From Protula sp. h YS-2021 (lineage: Eukaryota; Annelida; Polychaeta; Sabellida; Serpulidae): 64,000 nt of DNA. The stretch spans positions 53,973,869-54,037,868 of the forward strand of contig OX457025.1 in assembly GCA_949752745.1 (NCBI GenBank). The letters are read 5' to 3'. Each line of letters opens with the position of its first letter. The first letter of the stretch is position 1. Positions 31,289 through 43,674 of the stretch are shown piece by piece. The translations under genes and the position numbers were made by a program. Below the pieces are notes generated by a model. The model was given only the letters and a program-made list of their open reading frames with translations, did not search any database and was not told the origin of the DNA.

Positions 31289-32690
31289 GCAAAGGTTGAC
31301 AGCTTGAATACGGAACTGAATTGAACATACGGAAAAAAGAGAAAATGTGAACCATTGCCAGCTCGTGAAATTCCAAACTGAGTGGTGAAAATTCCGGACT
31401 CTTGAATTGTCTGCTAATGAAACATCTTTGTTGCAAAAAGGACTAAGCTACATTCCGGAAGCAAAAACGGTTGATTCTTTTCAAACGATAAATACCGAAA
31501 ATTCACTTACTACCGAAAATTCACAAAGAAGGCATCCCAGAAAGGCCATTTGTGTCAAATATTTCATGTCCTACCTATAACATCTCATAATTTTGAAGTG
31601 AAACATTGGGATCCATCGTAGAACAATGTCCTGCTTACATAAAGGATACAACGCACTTACTACAAACGCTGGATGGTTTTGAATTTGAAGGCAATTCAGA
31701 AAAATATCTCTTTACAATGGATGTGAAAGGTATTTAACCAATATACCAATATAGTGATTGATTAGAAGCTTTACTATATTACTTAGATAAAAGAAAAGAC
31801 AAGAAGATCGCCACAAAAACATTGGTGCGCCTAGCCGAAATTGTGCTAACAAAAAACTGCATGGAGTTTAATGGAAAGTATTATTCACAAAAAGGTGGCA
31901 CAATGATGGGAACTCCATTTGGTGTTGAATATTCTTGCCTATTTATGTCACATGAAGAGAAGAAAATTTACGAAGAACATGAGGACCAAAAACCGACACT
32001 TCGCAAGGGGTTTATTGACGATGATTTAGGAGCAGCAAATATGGCGAAAGATAAGCTTGAAAAGTTCATTAACTTTGTCAAAAACCACCACCCCGCACTT
32101 GAGTATACGGTTACTATCTTACAAGAAGTTAATATACGTAAAATAAAAGGAAATTCAGTGCATTCAACGCTCTACTGTAAACCGACTGACACGCATGCCT
32201 ACCTCAACTTTCGTTCTTCTCAACCAGTGACCTGCAAAAGAAGTATTCCATTCTCACAGTTCCTTCGAATTCGAAGAATATGCTCCACGGACGGTGATTA
32301 TGAGAAAAACGCAAGAATGTTGTTTAACTGTTTCGTGCAAGAAGGTTACCCCAAATCACTTTTAAGTTGAAATATGACCACAGTACGTGCTATGAAAAGA
32401 CAAAGCGTGTTACACAAAGACAGGTCAAGTCAGAAAGGACAAAAGAGAGTCGTGTTTCCTATCACATACCATCGAAGCAATTTGGAAATTTGTCATATAG
32501 TTAACAGAAATTATAATATTTTATGTAATGAAAGTTTTATTGGCCATATGTTTGAAGGCCGGCCTTTAGTGGCCTACAAAAGAGACAAAATTTTGAAGGA
32601 TATTCTTGTACATTCAAAATTACAAAGACTGCAAAGAAGGGAAGAAGGTTCCTTGCAAACGAAAAAAATGTGCAACTTGCCCCCATATTA
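31289..32690 (+). pseudogene. Penelope-like reverse transcriptase (copy 1)
   Basis: 5'-truncated by the Ngaro insertion. The early part is frameshifted. A deletion near 31,508 (and the stop at 31,736) removes the DIVIKPADKGG region present in the minus-strand copy. From 31,822: LTKNCMEFNGKYY, GGTMMGTPFGVEYS and RKGFIDDDLGA (IDD catalytic box) identify the Penelope RT palm. A second frame, 32,374-32,691, carries VVFPITYHRSN and RPLVAYKRDKILKDIL, the region between RT and endonuclease. Confidence 0.87.
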
Positions 32691-32889
32691 ATGAGAGTTC
32701 ACAAATAGTGGGACCAAACACTTACATAAATATAATTTTTCATGTGTTTCAGAAGGTGTAATTTATGTGATAGAATGTAAAAAGTGCGGCAGTCTCTATG
32801 TGGGAGAAATGGATAGGCGACTAGTGGATAGATTTAGAGAACATAGAAGAAATGTGATTTATCACAATTGTGTGCAGTATGTGAAGTAA
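32630..32889 (+). pseudogene. Penelope-like linker zinc motif and GIY-YIG endonuclease (copy 1)
   Basis: In a frame shifted from RT, 32,630-32,695 reads CKEGKKVPCKRKKCATCPHINES, the C-x-C..CxxCxH linker motif of Penelope-like elements (three Cys and a His visible). After a stop, 32,758-32,889 encodes VIYVIECKKCGSLYVGEMD and RLVDRFREHRRNV. The IYV..LYVG pair and the Arg/His-rich helix are the GIY-YIG nuclease signature. This nuclease nicks target DNA to prime insertion. The domain is 44 codons before the stop, so truncated. Confidence 0.85.
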
Positions 32890-33050
32890 CCATAGCAACG
32901 TCACAATTTTGTAAAATATGTACCTGAAGAAGACTGTATCAGTCGAAAATTCGTAAAATATTAAAAAATAACAATTAAAAGAACTTTTTATTTCATAGAA
33001 TTATTGAGTAAAGTGTGCACAGGAACATTTATACATTTATATGTAATGTT
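32880..33050 (+). repeat. Penelope-like 3' tail with hammerhead-like motif (copy 1)
   Basis: Follows the endonuclease: GTGAAGTAACCATAGCAACG, then CTGAAGAAGACTG..CAGTCGAAAATTCGTA (32,924-32,955), an A-rich run, ACTTTTTATTTCATAGAATT and GTGCACAGGAACATTTATA. This is the reference for the tails at 1, 10,591, 10,839, 52,926, 56,598 and 57,054. Confidence 0.8.
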
Positions 33051-33480
33051 ATTCAGAAGGATTACGAGCATCTGTGTGACTTACTACTGCGCGAGCAGTT
33101 TACGAATATGGGCAGTAATGAACTCAGCTTCTTCTTACGTGAACATTCTTCACGCGACATGGATGAGATGATGTGACTCGCTGAAGCTCACAAGGGAAGT
33201 ATTGGCTAAACGAGGACGAAACCCGCGATACATTCGCGTCCGCAACAGCTTAATAATCGCGCTAGCAGACAAACACAGATGAATTGCTACTACTGCGGGA
33301 AACCCGGACACTTTGCGCGCGACTGCTTGAAGGCGAAAGGAGATCACAAAGACAGTGCTCCTCTACGACACAATATTCTCTTATGCATCGAACCGTCAAC
33401 ATCGCACGAATCCACCGAAGAACTGGCGCAATGGCAACCGTGACGTTCACAAGACATCTAACGCAAAGACAGGTGCTGTA
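33051..33480 (+). pseudogene. Gmr1-like gag fragment across the copy 1/copy 2 boundary
   Basis: 33,051-33,168 encodes QKDYEHLCDLLLREQF, SNELSFFLREHS, RDMDEMM and continues without a break into copy 2 (33,169 on). Copy 2 has the CCHC knuckle at 33,285-33,326. In copy 1 the part before 20,783 is missing, so gag is 5'-longer at the internal boundaries. Confidence 0.85.
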
Positions 33481-34086
33481 GAAACGAAACCCGTACAAGA
33501 CATGGTGAGCGAGAACGTAAAAGACGGCAAGTTATGCCTCACGAACGGTGACGCTATTCCATATACAGGCGCGATTTGCGACAAATTGGAATGTACGAAA
33601 CGGCTGCCGCACTACAGGGGTCTAGTTTCCGTGAGAAAAGTGATCGTCTTAAGGGATACCGGCTGTGAAAGCGCAGTGACCCGAAAAGATTTGGTACACA
33701 AAGAAGAACTGACGAGCGACAAGAGTGATTGTTTTTTTACTGAAAGGGACGATGAGGACATTCCCAATGGCTTGGACAAGTGCTGTCACACCAACATACA
33801 TTGGGATGCCAGACGCAATGGTTGTAGAAGATCCATCGTACCATCTCATTATTGGTAACGTTGCAAGCCCGTCCGTCGAGAAAACACAAACTGGAAGCGA
33901 GAAGAAACTACAAATAAGGAAACTGAGCAACACGTCGCTTCCGAAGTCAAATCAAACGAACCGCTCACTGCAAGTGCAGTTTCCACGCGCGCACGAATCG
34001 CCAAAGAAAACCAACCGAAAACCCCTCTCGTGACAAATAAGGTGACGCTAGAGAATGTGAATCGTGACGAACTGAAAGAGTTGCAG
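33481..34086 (+). pseudogene. Gmr1-like protease region (copy 2)
   Basis: Same as 21,116-21,700, including RDTGCESAVTRKD and the frameshift in the T-run near 33,731. Confidence 0.8.
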
Positions 34087-35376
34087 AAGGAAGATGCCAC
34101 TCTTACCAAACTGCACACTTATGCAGAACAGAAGACAATGTATCAGGCTAGAAATAGAGTAGGTTTCTGACACGCTATAAAGCACGTATTTTTCACTCGA
34201 TACTATTTTGAGTCCAGAAATGGCGTTGACATCCAATTGAAGCAAATTGTGCTCACAAAGACACTGCGTGCAAATTTGGTGTCGTTTGCTCACGCATCCA
34301 TTGTCGGTGGACATTTAGCGGCAAAGAAGACAACGGATCGCATAACGTCGAATATCCACTGGCCGGGAATAACTGGTGATGTCAAGCGTTTTTGCCAGTC
34401 ATGCGACGTGGGTCAACGAACTGTACCAAAAGGGCGTACTAGCAAAGTGCCACTCGGGGAAATGCCTCTGATCGACACGCCGTTTAAAAGAGTCGCAGTT
34501 GATCTGATCCTAACAGTAAAGCCAATTGCAGAAAGCGGCAACCGTCATATACTGACCGTCGTTGACTGTGCGACACGATACCCTGAGGCGATCGCACTCA
34601 AACGCACCGAAACAGTGACAGTTGCACAAGCGTTACTCGAAGTCTTCAGCAGAGTCGGATTTCCGCGAGAAATACTTAGCGATCAAGGCACACAGTTCAC
34701 TTCGGATTTAATGAAAGAACTTGCATGGCTCGTTTCAATGAAGCAACTATTCACAACGCCATACAACCTGAAGTGTAATGGACTATACGAGCGAATTAAT
34801 GGCGTATTAAAGAAGATGTTGACTCGTGCCAGGAGCGACCAAAAGACTGGGATCGTTACTTACCAGCTGTTTGTTCGCTTATCGCGAAATACCACAAGCA
34901 CCTATTGGTGCCAGGAGCGACCAAAAGACTGGGATCGTTACTTACCAGCTGTTTGTTCGCTTATCGCGAAATACCACAAGCACCTATTGGTTTCTCGCCA
35001 TTTGACTTACTTTACGGACGCAAAGTACGTGGCCCATTAGGCATTTTGAAAGATATTTGGCTTGAAGAAGATTCCACTGGAGAGGTTGTTAGCACGTACC
35101 AGTACATCGCCGATCTGCAAAATCGCCTCGAAGATAAATAACGCGCAGGGTTGATGGCAAATTAAGGCAAATACCGCCACCACTACGACAAAAGGGCAAA
35201 AGACCGCAGATTCATAGTGGGTCAGAAACTTTATCTGCTGCTTCCGACGCAAAGCCATAAATTATTATTGCAATGGAAAGGGGACCCTACAAGATAACAA
35301 AAGTCTTGAATAGATTATGAAGTGGACATTCATGGGAAAAAGAAGATTTTTATGCAAATCTTCTAAAAGGACACAT
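34087..35376 (+). pseudogene. Gmr1-like integrase relic (copy 2)
   Basis: Identical in all features to copy 1: the 267-codon frame at 34,237-35,040 with D, D, E, and the 82-bp duplication at 34,827-34,990. Confidence 0.86.
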
Positions 35377-36014
35377 CGAGCGTGAAAGCGACGACAAAAC
35401 TGAGTCTGAAAACAGCGAGAACGAATCCAGCAACAACGAACGAAGTGTTGAAAACAACGATGAAAACGACACGAATATTGGTGCATTCACTCGCATCGCA
35501 GTCGCAGAGATCGACGATGACTATCATAACGAAGCGCATTTAGTGACACTTCCGGTTATACAGCAAACCGAGATAATCGCTGATGTAAATGTCAACACAG
35601 AACTTTCCGAATCTGAAAGGAAAGACGTTGGGAAGCTTTTGCGTGAATTTTGCGACATTTTCACCGTATCCAATGCTATACTCGAAAAGAACTTTTAAAT
35701 ATTGCACCAATTTTGCGTCTCCCCGACTTCAACAGAGAGTTTTTGTTACGTACAGACGCATCGGACACCGGGATTATAGCAGGGCTTTTACAACAATTTA
35801 GCGACGATCCATTCCGAATCGCTCACGCTAACCGCAAATTGTTATCTCGCGAGAAGAACTATTCCATGATAGAGCGTGAATGCCTCACAGTTGTATTCGA
35901 TGTGATGCGATTCGACAAGTACCTGTACGGCAGAACATTTACGCTTGAAACAGACCATTCGCCGCACGCATATTTACGAAAAGGAAAAGTCGAAGGCGCT
36001 GGGCATTTTTCTTG
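35377..36014 (+). pseudogene. Acidic linker, RT start and RNase H relic (copy 2)
   Basis: Counterpart of 22,991-23,628 with the same RT deletion and the RTDASDTG, IERECL and LETDHSP motifs. Confidence 0.82.
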
Positions 36015-36101
36015 AAATATTGAAAACGTGCAAAGTTGTAATTATTGCTTTGTGTTGTCTTTAATAGTTTTATTTTCCAACGCCTTTAAGTAATTCTTGC
36101 A

Positions 36102-36988
36102 GTATATTTGAATACCATTCTTTAATTTTTGTTTAAATGTCTGGATAAATGTGTGAATTTGGCTTTTTGTGAAGGATTTTGCATCAGATTTCCTTCCTGT
36201 GCATTGTGCTTTTATGCGCATTGATATTGTAAAGCATTAGTTTTTAAATCTTAAGATTTGTCAAACTATAGAAACTTTTTAGTAAAAGGAAGCGAAATCA
36301 AAAGAGGGCCAAAATTTTCTGTCAAGTGGCTCAGTGTATTTATCTTCAAGAATGAAACTACTTACCTTTTCGACAGGGAACTGCAAGTACCCAACAACGG
36401 CATGTAAACAAAAAAGCTGTGATGTGATTGAGCGATAATTTTGGAGGGAAGCGTTTCTATTGGCAAACTTTCGGCACTATCACGGGGGTATATGAGGCCG
36501 GCAGCCGCGGGGTTCGACACATTCGGTTTTCACAAATTCTAAGAGGCAGAAGGAGACCAGTCTGGATACAAAATAAGCGGGAAAGTGAAGTAAAGTGAAA
36601 TGGTAAAAAAGAGGATATGTATTAGAATAAATGTAAAAGTTGTACTGTTTTGAGTAATGAGAGAGAACGATCGAGTTATGTGAAAAATCGTTGTGCAGAT
36701 AGCGTTCAAGTAAAAAGGATTTATAGCACTGTTCTGTTCATTGTGTGAGAACTAGATTGTATTGAGTGAATTGAAATCAGATATTGGATAGAACTTAGCG
36801 CATGTTGTGAATTGTAGTGACAATAAAACTGTGAGAATGAAGATCTGGATATTTATTTGACTTGCACAACCGATATCAGAAAAATACAAACATTCAACAC
36901 TGGATAAATAGAAAATCGCACGCAAAATAGAATACGATCACTCCGTGATAAAAGTCAATGACACCTTAAGCGATAACCCGCTGCTAGA
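36102..36988 (+). repeat. Lineage-1 LTR, 5' truncated (copy 2)
   Basis: Counterpart of 23,716-24,602, shared by the elements on either side. Confidence 0.83.
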
Positions 36989-38591
36989 ATTTGGGGGCCA
37001 AGGCCTGATCGATCGCAACATGGCTACAACATCATGGAGCGTAAAATGCGTGAATGCATTGCTCTAGGTCAAGCCCTGGGATACAAAGACGAAGAACTGC
37101 GACAATTCGTACAGCGCGAGGAAGATAAGGCAGCTGAACGCGAATGGAACGCACGAGAACGCGAGGCCTGAATTCAAGAGCGTGAAGGTTGCATCCGAGA
37201 GCAAGAAATGGAGAGTGAACGACAGCGTGAACAACACGAAAGATAGATGGAACGCATTCGCAAAGAAACACGCCTCATCAAAACGTGAGCACAAGCAGGC
37301 GAACCACGTGCTCAAGAACGCGCAGACAGACCGGCTCAAGCCAGTCGCACCAAACTGCCAAAGTTCGATGAGATAATGGATGACATCGATGCATTTTCCG
37401 AAAGATTCGAACGTTTCGCACACATACAACGATGGCCCGAAAATACTTGAACAATGAGGCTCAGTGCTATCCTAACTGGCAAGGCATTGGAAGTGTATAG
37501 CAGTATACCGGTAGATGAAGCGGATAATTATCAAACGCTGCAAACCGCCATTCACCGATGTTATCAACTTACCACAGACGGATTTCGTACAAAGTTTCGC
37601 GAGATAAGGCCCGACAAAGAGGAATCAGTACGTCAGTTTTGTGCTCGACTGAAACGATTTTTCACACTATGGATAGAGATGTCGGATATTCAGAAGGATT
37701 GCGAGCATCTGTGTGACTTGCTACTGCGCCAGCAGTTTACAAATATGTGTAGTAATGAACTCAGCCTCTTTTTACTTGAACGTTCTCCACGCGACATGGA
37801 TGTGATGATGCGACTCGCTGAGCAATATATCGAAACTCACAACGGAAGTATTGGCCAAACGAGGACGAAACCCGCGCCACACACGCGTCCGTCGCAACAG
37901 CCTAATAATCGCGCTAGAGTCAAACACAGCCGAATTGCTACTACTGCGAGAAACTCGGACACTCTGCTTAAAGGCGAAAGTAGATCACAAAGACAGTGCT
38001 CCTCTACGATACGATTTCTCATGCATCGAACCGTCAACATCGCACCAAATCACCGAAGAACTGGCGCAATGGCAACCGTGACATTCACAAGGCATCTAAC
38101 GCAAAGACAGGTGCTGTAGGAACGAAACCCGCACAAGACATGGTGAGCGAGAACGTAAAAGACGGTAAGTTATGCCTCACGAACGGTGGCGCTATTCCAT
38201 ATACAGGCGCGATTTGTGAATATACGAAACGACTTCCGCTCTACAGAGGTCTAGTTTCCGTGAGAAAAGTGATCGTCTTAAGGGATACCGGCTGTGATAG
38301 CGCAGTGATCCGCAAAGATTTGGTACAAAAAGAAGAAATGACGAGCGACAAGAGCGAGTGTGTTTTAATGGACGGAACGGTGAGAACATTCCCAATGGCT
38401 CGGATAAGTATTATCACACCGATATACACTGGGGTGCTAGACGCAATGGTTGTAGAAGATCCACCGTCCGATCTCATTATTGGCAATGTTGCAAGCCCGT
38501 CCGTCGAGGAAAACACAAACTGGAAGCTAGAAGAAACTAAAAATAAGGAAACTGAGCAACACGTCGCTTCCAAAGTTAAATCAGCTTAACC
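36989..38591 (+). pseudogene. Gmr1-like gag and protease relics, second element (copy 2)
   Basis: Counterpart of 24,603-26,205: gag frame at 37,454-38,119 (LTGKALEVYSS, EESVRQFCARLKRFF) and protease frame at 37,996-38,589 with RDTGCDSAVIRKD. Confidence 0.84.
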
Positions 38592-40243
38592 GCTCACTGC
38601 AAGTGCAGTTTCCCCGTGCGCACAAATTGCTAAGGAAAAACAACCGAAAACCCCTCTCGTGACACAAGAAGGGACGTTAGAGAATGTGAAGCGTGACGAA
38701 CTGAAAGAGTTGCAGAAGAAAGATGCCACTCTCACAAAATTGCACATTGATGCAGAATCGAAGACAGTGTTTCAAGCTAGAAAGAGAGGAACCTTTCGAT
38801 ACGATATAAAGGACGGATTACTCACTCGATACTATTTTGAGTCTAGAAATGGTGTTGACATAAAATTGAAGCAAATTGTGCTCCCGAAGACGCTGCGTGC
38901 AAAGGTGATGTCGTTGGCTCACGAATCCGTTCTCGGTGGACAAGAAGACAACGGATTGCATAACGTCGAATTTCTACTGGCCGGGAATAAACTGGTGATG
39001 TCAAGCGTTTTTGCCAGTCATGCGATGTGTGTCAGCGAACTGTACCAAAAGGGTGCATTAGCAAAGTGCGACTCGAGGAAATGCCTCTTATCGACACGCC
39101 GTTTGAAAGAGTCGCAGTTGACCTAATCGGACCAATAACTCCAATTGCAGAAGGCGCCAACCGTTATATACTGACCGTCGTTGATTATGCGACACGATAT
39201 CCTGAGGCGATCGCACTCAAACGCATCAAAACAGTGTCAGTTGTAGAAGCGTTGCTCCAAGTCTTTAGTAGAGTTGGATTTCCACGAGAAATACTCAGCG
39301 ATCAAGGCATTCAGTTCACTTCGGATTTAATGAAAGAAGTCGCAGTCCTTCTTTCAATGAAGCAACTATTCACAACGCCATATCACCCGAAGTGTAATGG
39401 ATTATGCGAGCAAATTAATGGCGTATTAAAGAAAATATTGACTCGCGTGTGCCACTAGCGACCAAAAGACTGGGATCGTTACTTGCCAGATGTTTTTTTT
39501 CGCTTATCGGCAGGTACCGCCAGCATCTACTGGTTTCTCGCCATTTGAGTTATTTTACGGAAGCATTAGACATTTTCAAAGATATTTAGCTTGAAGAAGA
39601 TTCCACTGGAGAAGTCGTTAGCACGTACCAGTACATCGCCGATCTGTGAAATCGCCTCGAAAATACATGCCGCGTAGCTCGCGAAAGTTTGATGGCGAAT
39701 CAAGGCAAATACCGCCATCACTACGACAAAAGGGCAAAAGATCGGAGATTCGTAGTGGGTCAGAGAGTTTACCTGCTGCTTCCGACGCAAATCAATAAAT
39801 TGTTATTGCAGTGGAAAGGGCCCTACAAGATAACGAAAGTCTTGAATCGTATGGATTATGAAGTGGACATTCATGGAAAAAAGAAGATTTTTCATGCAAA
39901 TCGTCATAAAGGACACATTGAGCGTAGAAGTGAAGACAAAACTGAGTCTGAAACCAGCGAGAACGAATCCAGCGACAACGAACAAAGTGTTGAAAACAAC
40001 AATGAAAACGACACGAATATTGCTGCATTCACGGGCATCGCAGTCGCAGAGCTCGATAATGACTGTCATAACGAAGCGCATTTAGTGACCCTTCCGGAAA
40101 CTCAGCAAACCGAGACAATCGCTGATGTGAATGTCAACCCGGAACTTTCCGAATCTAAAAGGAAAGACGTTGAGAAGCTTTTGCATGAATTTAGCGACAT
40201 TTTCACAGACGTTAACGGCAGGACAAATTTAGGTGAACGCTAG
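38592..40243 (+). pseudogene. Gmr1-like integrase, linker and RT start, second element (copy 2)
   Basis: Counterpart of 26,206-27,857: core frame 39,027-39,458 with AVDLIGPITPI, SDQGIQFTSD, NGLCEQING, and the 184-codon integrase-to-RT frame at 39,689-40,243. Confidence 0.86.
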
Positions 40244-41709
40244 ATTGAACTTTCGGCAGAAGAACCGATCCGGGTTGAGCATTAAAGCCATCAAGGGAAC
40301 CGAAAACATCGGAGCGGATTACCTGAGCAAAATGTGACATTTTTGTGTAAACAGCTCGATTATGACACTTGTATATAGTTGATCATAGTAATGTGGTTGT
40401 TTCGTCTACCAACTTCTGCGTTTAACGATTTTAGAAATTTAGTTACTTTTTTCTGCATTTCTACAGCTTGAGTTGTCATTCACACCAGGTCACGTGATTT
40501 TATACTAATTATGTACGTTTTATCAGCAGAAAGTTTATTTGTGAAAATTTTTTTTGAAAACGCGCAAATTTGTAACTCCTGCTTTGTTTCGTCTTTAATG
40601 TGTTATTTTCTAACGCTTTTAAGTATTTTCTTAGAGGGGGGTTGTTGTCAGAATATAGAAGTTGACATTTTTGGGTCGATTTGTGTACGTAATTATCAGA
40701 ATCGTTGGTGGGATTAATTGTAAAGTTTTGGTGACTTCTTCATACCGGTCATATATGTACTTTTTAAGGCTTTCGGTATATTTGAATACCATTCTTTAAT
40801 TTTTGTTCAAATTTGTGGATAAACGTGTGAACTTGACTTTTAGTGAAGTATTTTGCACAATATTTCCTTGCTGTGCATTGTACTTTTAATACGCATCGAC
40901 ATTGTAAGGCATTAGTTTTTAAATCTTAAGATTTGTTAAATTATAGTAACTTTTTAATAAACAGGAGCGAAATTAAAAGTGAGCCGAAGTTTTCTGTCAC
41001 GTGGTTCAGTGTATCCAATAGAATTGTTGAGTGTAATTCTCTTCCCGAATGTAAAGATTTACCTTTACGACAGGGAAATCCAAGTGTACAATAACGGCGT
41101 AAAAACAAACGAAATGTAAACAAAAAAGCTGTGATGTGATTGGGCAATAATTTAAGAGCGAAACGATTCTATTTGCAAACTTTCGGCACCCTCACGAGTG
41201 TATATAAGGCTGGCAGCCGCGAGGTTCGAGGCACTCGGTTTTCACATATTCTAAGAGACAGAAGAAGACCAGTTTTGATACAAAATTAGAGCCAAAAGTG
41301 AAGTGAAGTGAAATAGTAAAAAAAAGAGGATATACACTAGAATAAATATCAAAGTTGTACTGTTTTGAGTAATGAGAGAAAACGATCGAGTTATGTGAAA
41401 AATCATTGTGCAGATAGTGTTCAAGCAAAAAGGATTTATAGCAAGACCGTTCGTTCTGTGAAAACTAGATCGTATTGAGTAAATTGAAATCCGATACTGG
41501 ATAGAACTTATCGTATCTTGTGAATTGTAGTGACAGTAGAAGTGTTAGAATGAAGATCTGGATATTTATTTGACTTGCACAACCAATACCAGTAAAATAC
41601 AAACATTCAACAATGGATAAATAGAAAATCGCATACAAAATAGAGTACGATCACTCCGTGATAAAAGCCTTTGGCACCTTAAGCGACAACTCGCTGCTAG
41701 AATTTGACA
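40244..41709 (+). repeat. 3' region, polypurine tract and lineage-1 LTR (copy 2)
   Basis: AGAGGGGGGTTGT at 40,633-40,645, LTR 40,646-41,709 (TGTCAG to TTTGACA), TATATAAGG at 41,201-41,209. One A fewer near 40,488 and one more near 40,760 than copy 1. Confidence 0.86.
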
Positions 41710-42566
41710 TCATCTCTGTTCCAGGAGTGGTACGGCAGACACAGATTCTGGATAGTGAAATCGCAAGCCTTCGCAGGTGAGCACTCGCAGAAACACCCGT
41801 GCAGCGTATTCAACCCACATCAAGTCATATCTGGCCTTCTGCCATTATTTCCGCATGCGTCCAGCTCAAGCCGAGACTATAACTTTGTTACGTTACACAT
41901 GTTTCCTTAGCCGCACGCTTAAGCCCCAGTCAGTTAGATGCTACCTATCAGCCCTCAGACTGCTCCATCTGGAACTGGGATTCAATAATCCGCTACAGGA
42001 TAACCACTATCTAAATCACTAATGAAAGGCATCGATACACAGCGTGGAACGGCACCCCGGCAAAAGCTAACACTTAACCTGGATATCCTGCTGAGTCTCC
42101 GCACAGTGCTCGATTTTTCGCAGACATTGGACTTGAGTTTTTGGGCTGCATGCCTGGTTGGGTTTTTCATCTTCCTGCGCAAATCGTCCCTACTTACCCG
42201 TACGCAGGATAGCCACAATTGCCGGACTGATTTATGCCGCAAGGATGTAACCTTCTGTTCCAATGGCGCTGTAGTACGCGTGAAGCGCACAAAAACAATC
42301 CGTGACTTCTCACTCGCACTGTTGATCCCCATATACAGGATAACGCAATCTCAGCTCTGCCTCGTTTCCAAACTGCAGCAGCCCTTTCAAACCTGTGAAG
42401 CTCCACTCCTTTCCTTTTAAGCCGAGAATGGAGTCACGCCACTTTCCCGCGCCGTGTTCACAGCCTTGTTCATAACCTTCGCAGAGCTGGAGCAACGTTC
42501 GCCCTGGCGTGCGGACTTCCCGCACAGGTTATCATGAGCCATTGAGACTGGGCCTCGGACTGGGTC
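41710..42566 (+). pseudogene. Ngaro-like tyrosine recombinase (copy 2)
   Basis: Counterpart of 29,324-30,180, with the box II HNLRRAGAT segment at about 42,468. Confidence 0.83.
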
Positions 42567-42666
42567 CCAATGGAACTTCGCCTCCAGTGTTCACAAGTGT
42601 TAGGGAAGCACGCACGAGACATCCACACGAAAGAACTACCCTACTGATACGTGGTTTGGATACTTT

Positions 42667-43674
42667 GGACAGAAATATTGTATTAATGTATTATGTAAAA
42701 TTTGAAATCATAAAGGTTCTAGAAAAGCAGATTTTAAATGTGCGAATAAATATGTACCAAAACCAGTTGTCTTACTATATCGTCCGTTGCATCATTATCA
42801 GTGCGCCTAGAGACACAACAACTATAATACAGCTTAATGTTGCAAAGCAGCATAGAACTCGATAAAGTTTTAATAGTAAAGTAAGTTGTTATTTTAGTTA
42901 AAACTCAGAGTGTGAAGACATTGTCGCCCCATGGGGTTAACAGTTCCCCAGAGAGTGTGTCTCTTCTGGGTTTTAATGTTAACTTGTTAATTGCAATCAA
43001 CTTGTGGCAGCGTAACAGTCAAGGGTTAACAGTGCCAGACATTGTGTCTCGTCTGGGATTAGTGCCAACTTGTTAATTGCAATCGACTTGCCCCCTTTGG
43101 TTGTGTCTCATCTGGGATTATTGTCAACTCGCTCATTGCAATCAACTTGCCCTCTTATTAATCCACAAGATAACTTCACTCTCGCCCCCATCAACAGTTT
43201 CTCTAAAAGCAGCTCTACATTAGCCCATTTATTAAAATTGACATGAGCTTAGCTTACTTCCTTCTGGAAGTTTTACACCAGCACCTCTTTTCCAGCTAAT
43301 TAGCAATTTCAGCATGATGCAGCAAAGAGCAAAATATAAGCAAGCGCTTGAAAAATGGCAGCAAAAGCATCCTTTCACCTCCCCTCCACCACCTTTCGCT
43401 ATTACAGCTACTTACTGTTTTGTGTTTTTCTTTGGAAGATATATAAAGCTTTATATAGTTTTGTTAGTGGACAGAAATATTGTATTAATGTATTAGGTAA
43501 AATTTGAACTCATAAAGGTTCTAGAAAAGCAGATTTTAAATGTGCGAAAAAATATGTACCCAAATCAGTTGTTTAAAAATGTCGTCCGTTCATCATTATC
43601 AGTGCGCGTAGAGACACAAGAACTATAATACAGCTTAACGTTGCAAACAGCATAGAACTCGATAAAGTCTTAAT
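42667..43674 (+). repeat. Ngaro-like B1-A2-B2 split repeats (copy 2)
   Basis: B1 42,667-42,874, A2 42,880-43,370, B2 43,469-43,674, as in copy 1. Confidence 0.87.

Larger units (their letters stand above)
20783..33168. repeat. 12,386-bp tandem unit, copy 1
   Basis: Matches 33,169-45,554 base for base apart from a few differences I could find: one inserted A near 28,103, one missing A near 28,375, and substitutions at about 29,526 and 32,465. Left boundary: TGATGTGACTCG is shared from 20,783, while the bases before it differ from those before 33,169. Confidence 0.93.
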
